A stretch of DNA of 36,182 nt. It comes from Lawsonibacter sp. (GTDB taxonomy: Bacteria > Bacillota > Clostridia > Oscillospirales > Oscillospiraceae). Numbering within the stretch: position 1 is the first letter of the stretch; each line of letters starts with the position of its first letter. This document shows, piece by piece, positions 15,946-23,253 of the stretch. The notes beneath the pieces were generated by a model. The model was given only the letters and a program-made list of their open reading frames with translations, was not told the origin of the DNA and did no database searches. Position numbers and translations under genes: made by a program. The stretch is from assembly GCA_022796195.1 (NCBI GenBank), contig JAAWIE010000012.1, positions 1-36,182 of the forward strand, written 5' to 3'.

Positions 15946-16560
15946 ATGCAGACCAACAATCAGATTTTTCTGCGGGGGCGGCTGGCCGCCCTGCCCACTT
16001 TATCCCATGTCAACCACAGCGTAGAGTATTTCCTTTTGCCGCTCACTGCCCGCCGCCTGTCTGGAGCGGAAGACCGGCTCAATGTGATTGCCTCACAAGA
16101 GCAATTGGCTGCTCTGTCGCTGGAGGAGGGGAGTCCGCTCACAGTGCGGGGCGAGGTGCGTACCTTCAACAACCGAAGCGGTGTTGGAAGCCGACTGGTG
16201 GTAAGTGTCTTTGCCCGGGAGCTGTCTCAAGAGGAGGGCGACGACGAAAATATGCTGTCGCTCTCTGGAACCCTGTGCAAGCCGCCCTCCCTCCGGGCGA
16301 CCCCCTTGGGCCGGACGATCTGCGATATGATTTTGGCCATCAACCGCCGCTATGGCCGGGCGGATTACTTGCCCTGTATCGCCTGGGGCAGTTTAGCCTA
16401 CCGCTGTGCCGCCATGAAGGTGGGGGACCGTCTGGCTTTGGAGGGCCGCTTGCAGAGCCGGGTCTACACCAAGGAGGTGGACGGACAGCTTCAGGAACGC
16501 ACCGCCTTTGAAGTGTCTGTGATGTCCCTGTCCGACCCGGAGGAAGATTACTTAGACTGA
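15946..16560 (+). CDS. SSB-like protein with two tandem OB folds
   Basis: 204-aa protein with two consecutive single-stranded-DNA-binding-like OB domains. The first (about 4-92) begins NQIFLRGRLAALPTL and contains EGSPLTVRGEVRTF. The second (about 103-197) begins NMLSLSGTLCKPPSLRATPLGRTICDMILAI and contains PCIAWGSLAYRCA and VGDRLALEGRLQSR, the usual SSB pattern. The short tail ends EEDYLD: acidic, but without the DDxxPF tip by which canonical SSB recruits repair partners. GGAGTG lies upstream. It is a single gene between a terminator and the SLH gene. It is probably an accessory SSB; the replicative SSB is expected elsewhere. Function inferred only. Confidence 0.8.
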   Translation: MQTNNQIFLRGRLAALPTLSHVNHSVEYFLLPLTARRLSGAEDRLNVIASQEQLAALSLEEGSPLTVRGEVRTFNNRSGVGSRLVVSVFARELSQEEGDDENMLSLSGTLCKPPSLRATPLGRTICDMILAINRRYGRADYLPCIAWGSLAYRCAAMKVGDRLALEGRLQSRVYTKEVDGQLQERTAFEVSVMSLSDPEEDYLD

Positions 16561-16637
16561 ATTTGGTGTTTCAGCCGCATAATTTTCCTGTAACCGCAAA
16601 ACAATAGGGATACACTCATCATAAAGGAGGTATCCCC

Positions 16638-17951
16638 ATGAAACGCATTTTTCGGGGGCTTGCGCCCCTGCTGGCGCTGGCGTTGGCTGTAACGCTGGCC
16701 GCCCCTGCGTCCGCCTTTTTCTGGAATAAGAAGACGGACGCTCCCTATGTAGAGGACTTTTCCAAAAACGGCCTAATCGGTACAGCAATTGCCTTTGAGC
16801 TGGAAGACTTTGCGGTCAAGCCCAACAGCAAGTATACACTTAACGGCATCACGGTGGATGTTCTGCCTGACCCAGGGGCTGGTACGCTGTGCATCGGCGG
16901 ACAGCTGGTGGAGGCTGGCTCCTTTGTGGATGCCACCGCGCTGGCCGGATTGAGGTTCCAGAGCGTACAGTCTCCCAGCGTGACCACGGCGGAGGTACTG
17001 TTTACCCCTACGTTTTCCTCTGGTGAGGAGGCGCGGCAGAGCAAGGTGACTATTTATCTGTTGACGGAAAAAAACGAACCTCCAGTAGCTCGAAATATGG
17101 AACTGACCACCTACAAAAATGTAGCGATTACCGGCTACTTTGACGCCGTGGACGGCGAGGGGGATGCGCTTACCTTCCAACTCACCTCTACGCCCGCTCG
17201 CGGGGCGGTAACCTTGGCGGAAGACGGTTCCAGTCAGTTTGTCTACACCCCCTATGAGAACAAAACGGGTTCCGATTCCTTCACCTATGTTGCCATTGAC
17301 CCAGCGGGAAACACATCGCCGGAGGCGAAGGTGTCGCTCCGTATTGACAAGCCGGACACCAAGGTAACTTATGCGGATCTGGCTGGACACCCAGTTCAAA
17401 AGTCCGCTGTCCGGCTGGCCGAAGAGGGGATTTATGTGGGCCGGTATGTGGATGGACGGTATTTCTTTGACCCAGACCAGACAGTAACCCGGGCACAGTT
17501 CCTCACCATGGCGATGTCCGTGGCTGGGCTGGAGGATCTGGAGGGCGTCACGCTGACCGGGTTCTCGGATGATGAGACCATCCCCACCTGGGCGAAGGGA
17601 GCCGTATCGGCTGCGCTGAAGGCGGGTGTGGTTCAAGGCTCCCGGGATGCCAACGGTGCGCCTGTCTTTGGGGCAGGGGATACCATTTCTCGTGCAGAGG
17701 CCGCTGTGATGCTGGACAACCTGCTGGATATCACCGATGTTCCGGTAGCAGTATTCTCCAGCGACGGCGGCGGACACTGGGCCGCACAGGCGGCGGCCAA
17801 TCTCTCTGCCTCCGGAGTCATCCGGCGGGACACGGCTGGAGCGGTGCAGCTGGCTGATACCCTGACTATGGGCGATGCAGCGGAAATGCTGGATGGAGCG
17901 ATGGATGTGATGGAATCACGCAGTGCAGGCAGTTGGCTTCCCTGGGCATAA
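16638..17951 (+). CDS. Exported SLH-domain protein with cadherin/Ig-like domain
   Basis: 437-aa secreted cell-wall protein. A signal peptide (residues 1-26: Lys-Arg, hydrophobic core, ASA cleavage site) comes first. A beta-rich N-terminal region (about 30-145) follows, then a cadherin-like/tandem-95 type beta-sandwich (about 148-238, GSDSFTYVAIDPAGNTS). Three S-layer-homology repeats come last: FFDPDQTVTRAQFLTMAMSV near 275, FGAGDTISRAEAAVMLDNLL near 340, and a weaker one near 405 (QLADTLTMGDAAEML). SLH domains bind pyruvylated secondary wall polymers, so surface attachment is expected. AAAGGAGG precedes the ATG. A ligand or partner cannot be deduced. Confidence 0.9.
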   Translation: MKRIFRGLAPLLALALAVTLAAPASAFFWNKKTDAPYVEDFSKNGLIGTAIAFELEDFAVKPNSKYTLNGITVDVLPDPGAGTLCIGGQLVEAGSFVDATALAGLRFQSVQSPSVTTAEVLFTPTFSSGEEARQSKVTIYLLTEKNEPPVARNMELTTYKNVAITGYFDAVDGEGDALTFQLTSTPARGAVTLAEDGSSQFVYTPYENKTGSDSFTYVAIDPAGNTSPEAKVSLRIDKPDTKVTYADLAGHPVQKSAVRLAEEGIYVGRYVDGRYFFDPDQTVTRAQFLTMAMSVAGLEDLEGVTLTGFSDDETIPTWAKGAVSAALKAGVVQGSRDANGAPVFGAGDTISRAEAAVMLDNLLDITDVPVAVFSSDGGGHWAAQAAANLSASGVIRRDTAGAVQLADTLTMGDAAEMLDGAMDVMESRSAGSWLPWA

Positions 17952-17956
17952 AGAGA

Positions 17957-17988
17957 AAACCGCCGGAGCATAACACTCCGGCGGTTTT
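17957..17988. terminator. Bidirectional terminator between SLH gene and rpsU
   Basis: AAAACCGCCGGAG and its complement CTCCGGCGGTTTT flank a 6-nt loop. Both strands carry a T-run at the 3' arm, so it can end both the + strand SLH gene and the - strand rpsU gene. Confidence 0.93.
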
Positions 17989-17993
17989 GGTGC

Positions 17994-18176
17994 TTAGTAG
18001 AACTTTTTACGGTTCTTGCGGGCAGCCTCAGACTTCTTGCGGCGTTTGACGCTGGGGCTCTCGTAGTGTTCACGCTTACGGACCTCGGCCAGCACACCAG
18101 ACTTGGCACAGCTGCGCTTAAAGCGTTTCAGGGCGCTTTCCAGAGATTCGTTTTCTCTCACACGGACTTCCGACAT
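17994..18176 (-). CDS. rpsU: 30S ribosomal protein S21
   Basis: 60-aa, highly basic small-subunit protein. It matches S21 throughout: start [20 protein letters not shown], the middle [18 protein letters not shown] and the closing [18 protein letters not shown] precedes the ATG on the - strand. It is transcribed from its own consensus promoter and ended by the shared terminator, and so is monocistronic; the usual yqeY partner is not adjacent. Confidence 0.98.
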   Translation of the reverse strand: MSEVRVRENESLESALKRFKRSCAKSGVLAEVRKREHYESPSVKRRKKSEAARKNRKKFY

Positions 18177-18252
18177 TTATATTTCCCTCCCTCCGCGCGC
18201 GGCGGGGATCTCCCGCTCACGTAAGGGCCATTCTTATGGCTTTAACATTACC

Positions 18253-18281
18253 ATTATATTTCTTTTTCATAAATCTGTCAA
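18253..18281 (-). promoter_or_regulatory. Sigma-A promoter of rpsU
   Basis: On the - strand there is TTGACA (18276-18281), a 17-nt spacer and TATAAT (18253-18258). Both hexamers are perfect consensus. The transcript would have a leader of about 70 nt. Confidence 0.93.
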
Positions 18282-18361
18282 GAGTAGATTTGTGAAACGT
18301 TTGTAAAATCCGTAGAAATGATAAGTCCGGCAGGGACACATCAGGCTGCGTTCCTGCAATA

Positions 18362-20875
18362 TTATGCCTGAGGCTTGAAAATCAGGCTGACCAGCTTGCC
18401 CTTGACAACAATGGACTTCACCAGCTGCATACCCTCTGCCAGTTTGGCGATCTTGGGATCGGCCAGAGCGGCGGATACTACCGCTTCATCCGAGGCGTCG
18501 GCGGGGACCACGATGTTGGCTTTTACCTTGCCGCCCACCTGAACGGCCATCTTGGCGGTAGCGGCTACCGTTTTACTCTCATCGTACTCCGGCCAGTTCT
18601 GGAGGCATACCTGTCCGCCGTAGCTGTTCATTTCCCACAGCTCCTCACACAAGTGGGGGGCGAAGGGGGACAGCATCAGCAACAGCTGTTTATAGTCGCC
18701 TTTGGTGGCGCCCTTGGCGTAGAAATCGTTGACCAGGGACATGAGTGCGGCAATCGCAGTGTTGAACTTCATGGCCTCAATGTCGCTGGATACTTTTTTA
18801 ATGGCTTTGTGGATGGCCTGTTCGTTTTCTGCGGAACAGTTGCCGCCATCTTTCAGCTTTTCGTTCAGGTTCCAGACCCGGTCCAAGAATTTTTTGCAGC
18901 CCCGGACCGACTCGTCCGACCAAGTGGCGGTTTTTTCAAAGTCGCCGATGAACATGATATACAGCCGCATGGTGTCTGCACCGTAGTCCCGGATTACGTC
19001 GTCAGGATTTACTACGTTGCCCAGTGACTTGGACATTTTTACGGAAGGCCGAAGGGCCTGATTTCCATACTTGTCGATCAGAGCCTGTTTCTCCTCTTCA
19101 GTCTCCACATTACCTACATAATGGGGATTTTTGCCTAAAATCATGCCGTGGCTGGTGCGTTTGGCGTAGGGCTCCGCATGGGGAATTACACCAATATCAT
19201 GAAGGAAGTTATTCCAGAACCGGGAATAGAGCAGGTGGAGTGTGGTGTGTTCCATGCCGCCGTTGTACCAGTCCACTTGGCCCCAGTAGTCCAAAGCCTC
19301 CTTGGAGGCCAGCGCCTGATGGTTGTGGGCATCCATATACCGCAGGAAATACCAGCTGGAACCGGCCCACTGAGGCATAGTGTCGGTCTCACGTTTTGCG
19401 GGACCGCCGCAGCAGGGGCAGGTGGTGTTTACCCAGCTTGTCATCTTGGACAAGGGAGATTCTCCGTCATCAGTAGGCTCATAGGATTCCACCGCAGGAA
19501 GCAGGAGGGGAAGCTGGTCTTCGGGCAGGGGTACCCAGCCGCACTTGTCGCACCATACCATGGGGATAGGTTCGCCCCAGTACCGCTGGCGTGAGAACAC
19601 CCAGTCCCGAAGTTTGAAGTTAACCTGTTCGTGGCCGATGCCCTGTTCCTCCAGCCATTTGGTAATGACAGGGATGGCATCTTTGACCGTCATGCCGTTC
19701 AGGAAATCGGAATTGACCATGATACCGGTGTCATCCTTGGCGGTAAACGCCTCTTTTTGTACGTCCTCGCCGCCGGAGACCACCTCAATAATTTCACAGC
19801 CGAACTTCTTTGCAAAAGCCCAGTCGCGGGTGTCGTGGGCGGGTACGGCCATAATGGCCCCAGTACCGTAGGAGGCGAGAACATAGTCCGAGATGAAGAT
19901 CGGAATTTCCCGTCCGTTGACGGGGTTTACCGCCTTTACGCCCTGGAGCATGACGCCGGTCTTCTCCTTGTCGGCAGACAGCTCTGTGCGTTCAAAGTCG
20001 GATTTGCGGCCTGCCTCTTCCACGTAGGCGGCTACTTCATCCCAGTTGGAAAGTTTGTCCTTCCATTCCTTCACAAAGCGGTGTTCCGGAGAGATGACCA
20101 TATAAGTTGCGCCGAAGAGAGTGTCAGGCCGGGTGGTAAAAACCACAATGTCCTCACCGGTGGTGGCTTTAAAGGTGACTTCTGCGCCGGTGGACCGGCC
20201 GATCCAGTTGCGCTGCTGGGTCTTGACCCGGTCGATAAAATCAACGGTATCCAGCCCGTCGATAAGCTTTTGGGCATAGGCGGTGATTTTCAGCATCCAC
20301 TGAGATTTCTCCTTGCGGACTACAGGCGCACCGCACCGCTCGCAGACGCCCTCAACAACCTCCTCATTGGCCAGCACGCACTTGCAGGAGGTACACCAGT
20401 TTACAGGCATAGTGGTCTTATAGGCCAGCCCATGTTTGTACAGCTGGAGGAAAATCCACTGGGTCCACTTATAGTAGTCGGGACTGGTGGTGTCTACACA
20501 CCGGTCCCAGTCGAAGGAATAACCCAGCATATGGAGCTGCCGGGTAAAGTTTTCAATGTTTTGCTTGGTGACGGCAGCGGGGTGGACGTGATTTTTAATG
20601 GCGAAATTCTCGGTAGGCAAACCAAAGGCATCATAGCCGATAGGGAACAGGACATTATACCCATCCATCCGTTTCTTACGGGCGATTACGTCCATAGCGG
20701 TGTAAGGGCGGGGATGGCCTACGTGGAGACCCGCCCCAGAGGGGTAGGGGAATTCTACCAGACCGTAGAACTTGGGTTTGGGATCACCGGTCTTGCAGGT
20801 AAAAGTCTTTTCGTCTTTCCATTTTGTCTGCCACTTTTTTTCAATGGCGGTAAAATCGTATTTCAATGCAAACAC
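18362..20875 (-). CDS. leuS: Leucyl-tRNA synthetase
   Basis: Class Ia synthetase, 837 aa, charging tRNA-Leu. It has the HIGH-type motif HVGH (residues 51-54, within [17 protein letters not shown]), the KMSKS loop (613-617) and an intact CP1 editing domain between them, including [14 protein letters not shown] near 250. It also has zinc-type cysteine pairs in CTSCKC and CERCGAP, and the C-terminal anticodon-binding region. The start ATG is preceded on the - strand by AGGAGAG. No T-box leader is present: the region up to tRNA-Gly is under 130 bp and contains only a promoter. No T-rich terminator is evident in the 185 bp between leuS and rpsU. Confidence 0.98.
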   Translation of the reverse strand: MFALKYDFTAIEKKWQTKWKDEKTFTCKTGDPKPKFYGLVEFPYPSGAGLHVGHPRPYTAMDVIARKKRMDGYNVLFPIGYDAFGLPTENFAIKNHVHPAAVTKQNIENFTRQLHMLGYSFDWDRCVDTTSPDYYKWTQWIFLQLYKHGLAYKTTMPVNWCTSCKCVLANEEVVEGVCERCGAPVVRKEKSQWMLKITAYAQKLIDGLDTVDFIDRVKTQQRNWIGRSTGAEVTFKATTGEDIVVFTTRPDTLFGATYMVISPEHRFVKEWKDKLSNWDEVAAYVEEAGRKSDFERTELSADKEKTGVMLQGVKAVNPVNGREIPIFISDYVLASYGTGAIMAVPAHDTRDWAFAKKFGCEIIEVVSGGEDVQKEAFTAKDDTGIMVNSDFLNGMTVKDAIPVITKWLEEQGIGHEQVNFKLRDWVFSRQRYWGEPIPMVWCDKCGWVPLPEDQLPLLLPAVESYEPTDDGESPLSKMTSWVNTTCPCCGGPAKRETDTMPQWAGSSWYFLRYMDAHNHQALASKEALDYWGQVDWYNGGMEHTTLHLLYSRFWNNFLHDIGVIPHAEPYAKRTSHGMILGKNPHYVGNVETEEEKQALIDKYGNQALRPSVKMSKSLGNVVNPDDVIRDYGADTMRLYIMFIGDFEKTATWSDESVRGCKKFLDRVWNLNEKLKDGGNCSAENEQAIHKAIKKVSSDIEAMKFNTAIAALMSLVNDFYAKGATKGDYKQLLLMLSPFAPHLCEELWEMNSYGGQVCLQNWPEYDESKTVAATAKMAVQVGGKVKANIVVPADASDEAVVSAALADPKIAKLAEGMQLVKSIVVKGKLVSLIFKPQA

Positions 20876-20926
20876 TCTCCTGTATCGTTTGGCCTTGAAT
20901 GGCCGAATCGACAGTGATTCTCAGTA

Positions 20927-20955
20927 ATTATAGCGGAAAGAACCTAAAATTGCAA
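20927..20955 (-). promoter_or_regulatory. Sigma-A promoter of leuS
   Basis: On the - strand there is TTGCAA (20950-20955), a 17-nt spacer and TATAAT (20927-20932), giving a leader of about 45 nt, too short for a T-box. Confidence 0.82.
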
Positions 20956-20965
20956 TAGCTGAAAC

Positions 20966-21000
20966 AGAAAAAGGAAAGACGCCCTAACGGACGTCTTTCC
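20966..21000 (-). terminator. Intrinsic terminator of tRNA-Gly
   Basis: GGAAAGACG and its complement (20992-21000 / 20973-20981) form a stem followed on the - strand by TTTTTCTGTTT, 5 bp after the encoded CCA. It insulates leuS from tRNA transcription. Confidence 0.92.
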
Positions 21001-21005
21001 TGCGC

Positions 21006-21081
21006 TGGAGCGAGTGACGAGGCTCGAACTCGCTACCTCCACCTTGGCAAGGTGGCGCTCTACCAGATGAGCTACACTCGC
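21006..21081 (-). tRNA. tRNA-Gly (anticodon GCC)
   Basis: 76 nt on the - strand including an encoded CCA. The acceptor GCGAGTG pairs with CACTCGC (discriminator T). The D-arm is normal, the anticodon stem CCACC / GGTGG has loop TTGCCAA, so the anticodon is GCC, and the T-loop is TTCGAGC. Confidence 0.97.
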
Positions 21082-21094
21082 AACGACAGTGGTT

Positions 21095-21123
21095 ATTATA
21101 GCGGGGTCCGACCAAAAAGTCAA
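21095..21123 (-). promoter_or_regulatory. Sigma-A promoter of tRNA-Gly
   Basis: On the - strand there is TTGACT (21118-21123), a 17-nt spacer and TATAAT (21095-21100), 14 bp upstream of the mature tRNA. Confidence 0.88.
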
Positions 21124-21162
21124 CCCCTTTTTTGAAAAAATGGAAAAAATTTTTTGAGCCTC

Positions 21163-21684
21163 TTATGTAAGAATTCCTTCCAGTGGTCCCTGGTGGACAG
21201 TGCGAAGATTTTTCAGCTGGCACAAATCTGACGGACGCAGCAGGGTAGGGGGCTTGGGTAGTTCCACGGCGCCGCAGTTTTCCAGCAGTCCAGCCACGAA
21301 CTGGGAGCAGAAATAGTGGTTCTTGCGCTGGAGAGACAGATTAAAGTAACAGGCAAAGGCTCCTAATACGCTATAGTGGTATTCTTCCCGCTGGGCATAC
21401 ATGGAGCGCAGCTGGCGGCGCAGGCGAAAGTAAGTCTCATTGCTGACCTTTAATTCGTACAGGCAGCAGGGGACTTCCCTGCGGTAAACTGTGACCTGTT
21501 CCTCCACCAGACCGGCGGGCAGGGCAAGATACCGGTATTTCCGGGCAAAGCTGTAGAAAGGGCCGCTGGGGCCGTCCAGACCGATAGAGGCGTGGGTATA
21601 GCGGTCATGGGTAGCGAAGTGAATAAGGTGAGAGAACCAGGTTCCTGACCGGGTAAGCAGAATATATATGGTTCGTTCGTCCAT
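21163..21684 (-). CDS. Permuted papain-like / NlpC-P60-type hydrolase
   Basis: 173-aa cytoplasmic protein resembling the circularly permuted papain-like group (YaeF/YiiX type). The likely catalytic His31 comes first (DRYTHASIGLD). The likely catalytic Cys126 comes late (NHYFCSQFVAGLLE), in front of the family-like PTLLRPSDLCQL. Between them lies a basic helical insert. There is no signal peptide, so if it acts on cell-wall or lipid material it does so from inside, or it acts on another amide or thioester substrate. GGAAAGGAG precedes the ATG on the - strand. It stands alone upstream of tRNA-Gly. The substrate is unknown. Confidence 0.75.
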   Translation of the reverse strand: MDERTIYILLTRSGTWFSHLIHFATHDRYTHASIGLDGPSGPFYSFARKYRYLALPAGLVEEQVTVYRREVPCCLYELKVSNETYFRLRRQLRSMYAQREEYHYSVLGAFACYFNLSLQRKNHYFCSQFVAGLLENCGAVELPKPPTLLRPSDLCQLKNLRTVHQGPLEGILT

Positions 21685-21706
21685 AGGTATCTCCTTTCCA
21701 GCGGAA

Positions 21707-21749
21707 GCGTCGGGTCCGCCCGACGCTTCAAAACAGCCGGCTGTTTTGA
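21707..21749. promoter_or_regulatory. Two adjacent inverted repeats in the leader of the papain-like gene
   Basis: GCGTCGGG / CCCGACGC (21707-21726, TCCG loop) is directly followed by a perfect 22-bp palindrome at 21728-21749, each half being TCAAAACAGCC. Neither is followed by a T-run. They lie between a candidate - strand promoter and the ribosome site, so they are candidates for an operator or a leader RNA structure. Confidence 0.55.
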
Positions 21750-21782
21750 GTATCTTTCTTGCTATGTTATTCTCAGTTTAAC

Positions 21783-21811
21783 ATTATAACTCTAAATTAC
21801 ATTGAAGGGAA
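21783..21811 (-). promoter_or_regulatory. Candidate promoter of the papain-like gene
   Basis: On the - strand a consensus TATAAT (21783-21788) is 17 nt from a poor -35 (TTCCCT, 21806-21811). The weak -35 would fit an activated promoter or a different real start. Confidence 0.45.
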
Positions 21812-21849
21812 GATTAAGATTTTCTGAAATTTGTGGAAAGTCCGCAAAA

Positions 21850-21877
21850 TGTAAACTAATCAAAAAATAGGTTGACA
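21850..21877 (+). promoter_or_regulatory. Candidate BirA (biotin repressor) operator
   Basis: TGTAAAC (21850-21856) and GTTGACA (21871-21877) are near-perfect inverted half-sites separated by 14 nt. This fits the known BirA box form TTGTTAAC-N14-16-GTTAACAA. The right half covers the -35 of the bioY promoter, so bound BirA would block RNA polymerase. Confidence 0.65.
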
Positions 21878-21900
21878 ATTAAGCAAATGTAATGTATACT
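21872..21900 (+). promoter_or_regulatory. Sigma-A promoter of bioY
   Basis: TTGACA (21872-21877), a 17-nt spacer and TATACT (21895-21900), about 45 bp upstream of the bioY ATG. Confidence 0.88.
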
Positions 21901-21945
21901 GTAAAATATTAATTGTGAATGAGCGGATGAAAGGATGAACTTCCT

Positions 21946-22497
21946 ATGGAAACAAAAAGCAATCTTTATCCTCTGGTCATGACGGCCATGATGGCAGCTG
22001 TCATCGCGGCGGTCGCGCCGTTTTCCATTCCAGCGGGGGAAATATCGTTTACACTATGTACGTTTATGCTCTATTTGTCTCCCTATATTCTGGGGTGGCG
22101 GCGGGCGGCAACTGCTTCTTTGGTATATATTCTGCTGGGCATGGCCGGTATGCCGGTGTTCAGCAACTTTAAAGCCGGTCTGGGTGTGCTGGCCGGACCT
22201 ACCGGCGGCTACATTTTGGGCTATGTCCCCATGGTCGCTGTAAGCGGACTGGTGATTACGGCATTTCCGCGAAAACGCTGGATTCACCTAAGCGGTATGA
22301 TTCTGGCTACGGCTGTACTCTACACCTTTGGCACCGCAATGTTTTGTGTCCAAACAGGCGCATCGTTGGAAAAGGCTCTGCTGGCTTGCGTTATCCCCTT
22401 TATCCCCTTCGATCTGGGCAAGATGGTGGCCGCTACCGGATTAGGGCCTGTATTGCAGGAGCGGCTGACGAGGGCGAATCTCCATTCGCAGGGCTGA
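21946..22497 (+). CDS. bioY: Biotin transporter BioY
   Basis: Substrate-binding (S) component of the biotin ECF transporter, 183 aa with six predicted membrane helices. Family features include the N-terminal ALxAAxxAVxA-like helix, the GWRRAATASLVYILLGMAGMPVF segment near residue 47 and the signature GPTGGYILGY near 84. The EcfA/EcfT energising module is not adjacent, as is usual for shared-module transporters. No biotin synthesis genes are nearby, so biotin scavenging is likely. The ATG follows AAAGGATG at a slightly long spacing. Likely BirA regulation is given under the operator at 21850. Confidence 0.95.
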   Translation: METKSNLYPLVMTAMMAAVIAAVAPFSIPAGEISFTLCTFMLYLSPYILGWRRAATASLVYILLGMAGMPVFSNFKAGLGVLAGPTGGYILGYVPMVAVSGLVITAFPRKRWIHLSGMILATAVLYTFGTAMFCVQTGASLEKALLACVIPFIPFDLGKMVAATGLGPVLQERLTRANLHSQG

Positions 22498-22565
22498 AAA
22501 TTTAAACGTTTTTCCTCTCTCTGTTCCGTTGCCTCAGAGATATTCTGGGGCGGCGGGATTTTTTC

Positions 22566-22594
22566 TTGATTTTCTGGAAGGGGGGCAATATAAT
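22566..22594 (+). promoter_or_regulatory. Promoter of the sigma/anti-sigma operon
   Basis: TTGATT (22566-22571), a 17-nt spacer and TATAAT (22589-22594). It looks like a housekeeping promoter; no obvious ECF-type AAC/CGT promoter motif was seen beside it. Confidence 0.72.
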
Positions 22595-22671
22595 AAGAAA
22601 TAAAAATTTTTCTGAGCGTGCGATAAAACGATCCCTTCGTGCGTTTCTGGTATGACAGGAGAGAATGGACT

Positions 22672-23253
22672 ATGCTGACTCTGCTGGGAGTTCAGACAAC
22701 CGAAGATGAAGAGGCCCATCGGGCTTTGGAGTTGGAACAGCTTTTGATTCAAACGGGGGAAGGTGACCGGGAGGCATTTGCCGGACTGTATAGCCTGACT
22801 CGGGGAGCGGTGTATGCGCTGGCGTTGTCTTTGCTCCACAATGCCCAGGAGGCCCAGGATACGGCACAGGATACTTTTGTGAAGGTATGGGAAAGTGCTC
22901 CCAGCTACCGGCCTCGGGGCTCGCCGATGGCCTGGCTGCTCACAATCGCCCGGAATCTGGCCCTGAGCCGCCTGCGCCGAAGCGGACGGCAGGTGGACCT
23001 GGATGACGAGGAGTGGGAAGCTATCCCTGCGGCTGTGCCCGGTGTTTCACTCGAGGACCGGCAGGTCCTCCAGGAGGCGCTGGCCCGACTGAGTGGGGAG
23101 GAACGGCGTATTGTTCTGCTCCATGCTGTTACCGGACTGAAACACCGGGAAATTGCCCAGCTGCTGGAACTGCCATTGTCCACAGTCCTGTCCAAATACC
23201 ACCGCGGGCTAAAAAAATTAAAAAGCCTGATGAAAGGAGAGAAGCAGCCATGA
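22672..23253 (+). CDS. ECF-type RNA polymerase sigma factor
   Basis: 193-aa sigma-70 family protein with region 2 (about 25-95: FAGLYSLTRGAVYALALSLL, DTAQDTFVKVWES, MAWLLTIARNLALSRLRR) and region 4 (about 130-185: LSGEERRIVLLHAVTGLKHREIAQLLELP), with no region 3, which defines the ECF type. The start is the ATG at 22672 following AGGAGAG; an upstream in-frame GTG has no site. It overlaps the next gene by 4 bp (ATGA), the usual coupling of a sigma factor to its anti-sigma. It has a conventional ECF fold rather than the SigI fold normally paired with RsgI. The activating signal is unknown. Confidence 0.93.
   Translation: MLTLLGVQTTEDEEAHRALELEQLLIQTGEGDREAFAGLYSLTRGAVYALALSLLHNAQEAQDTAQDTFVKVWESAPSYRPRGSPMAWLLTIARNLALSRLRRSGRQVDLDDEEWEAIPAAVPGVSLEDRQVLQEALARLSGEERRIVLLHAVTGLKHREIAQLLELPLSTVLSKYHRGLKKLKSLMKGEKQP

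Noticed and set aside
16773-17777. 334-codon - strand open frame
   Set aside because: Antisense to the SLH-domain protein, which has a signal peptide, SLH motifs and a strong ribosome site.
19631-20917. 428-codon + strand open frame
   Set aside because: It is antisense to leuS, whose motifs are unmistakable; the frame is open because of codon bias and has no family features.
20876-20965. T-box riboswitch upstream of leuS
   Set aside because: The leader is only about 45 nt from a clear promoter; there is no room for specifier and antiterminator elements.
23013-23249. N-terminal extension of the anti-sigma gene
   Set aside because: It lies inside the sigma-factor coding sequence in another frame; the ATGA overlap start at 23250 has a ribosome site and fits sigma/anti-sigma coupling.
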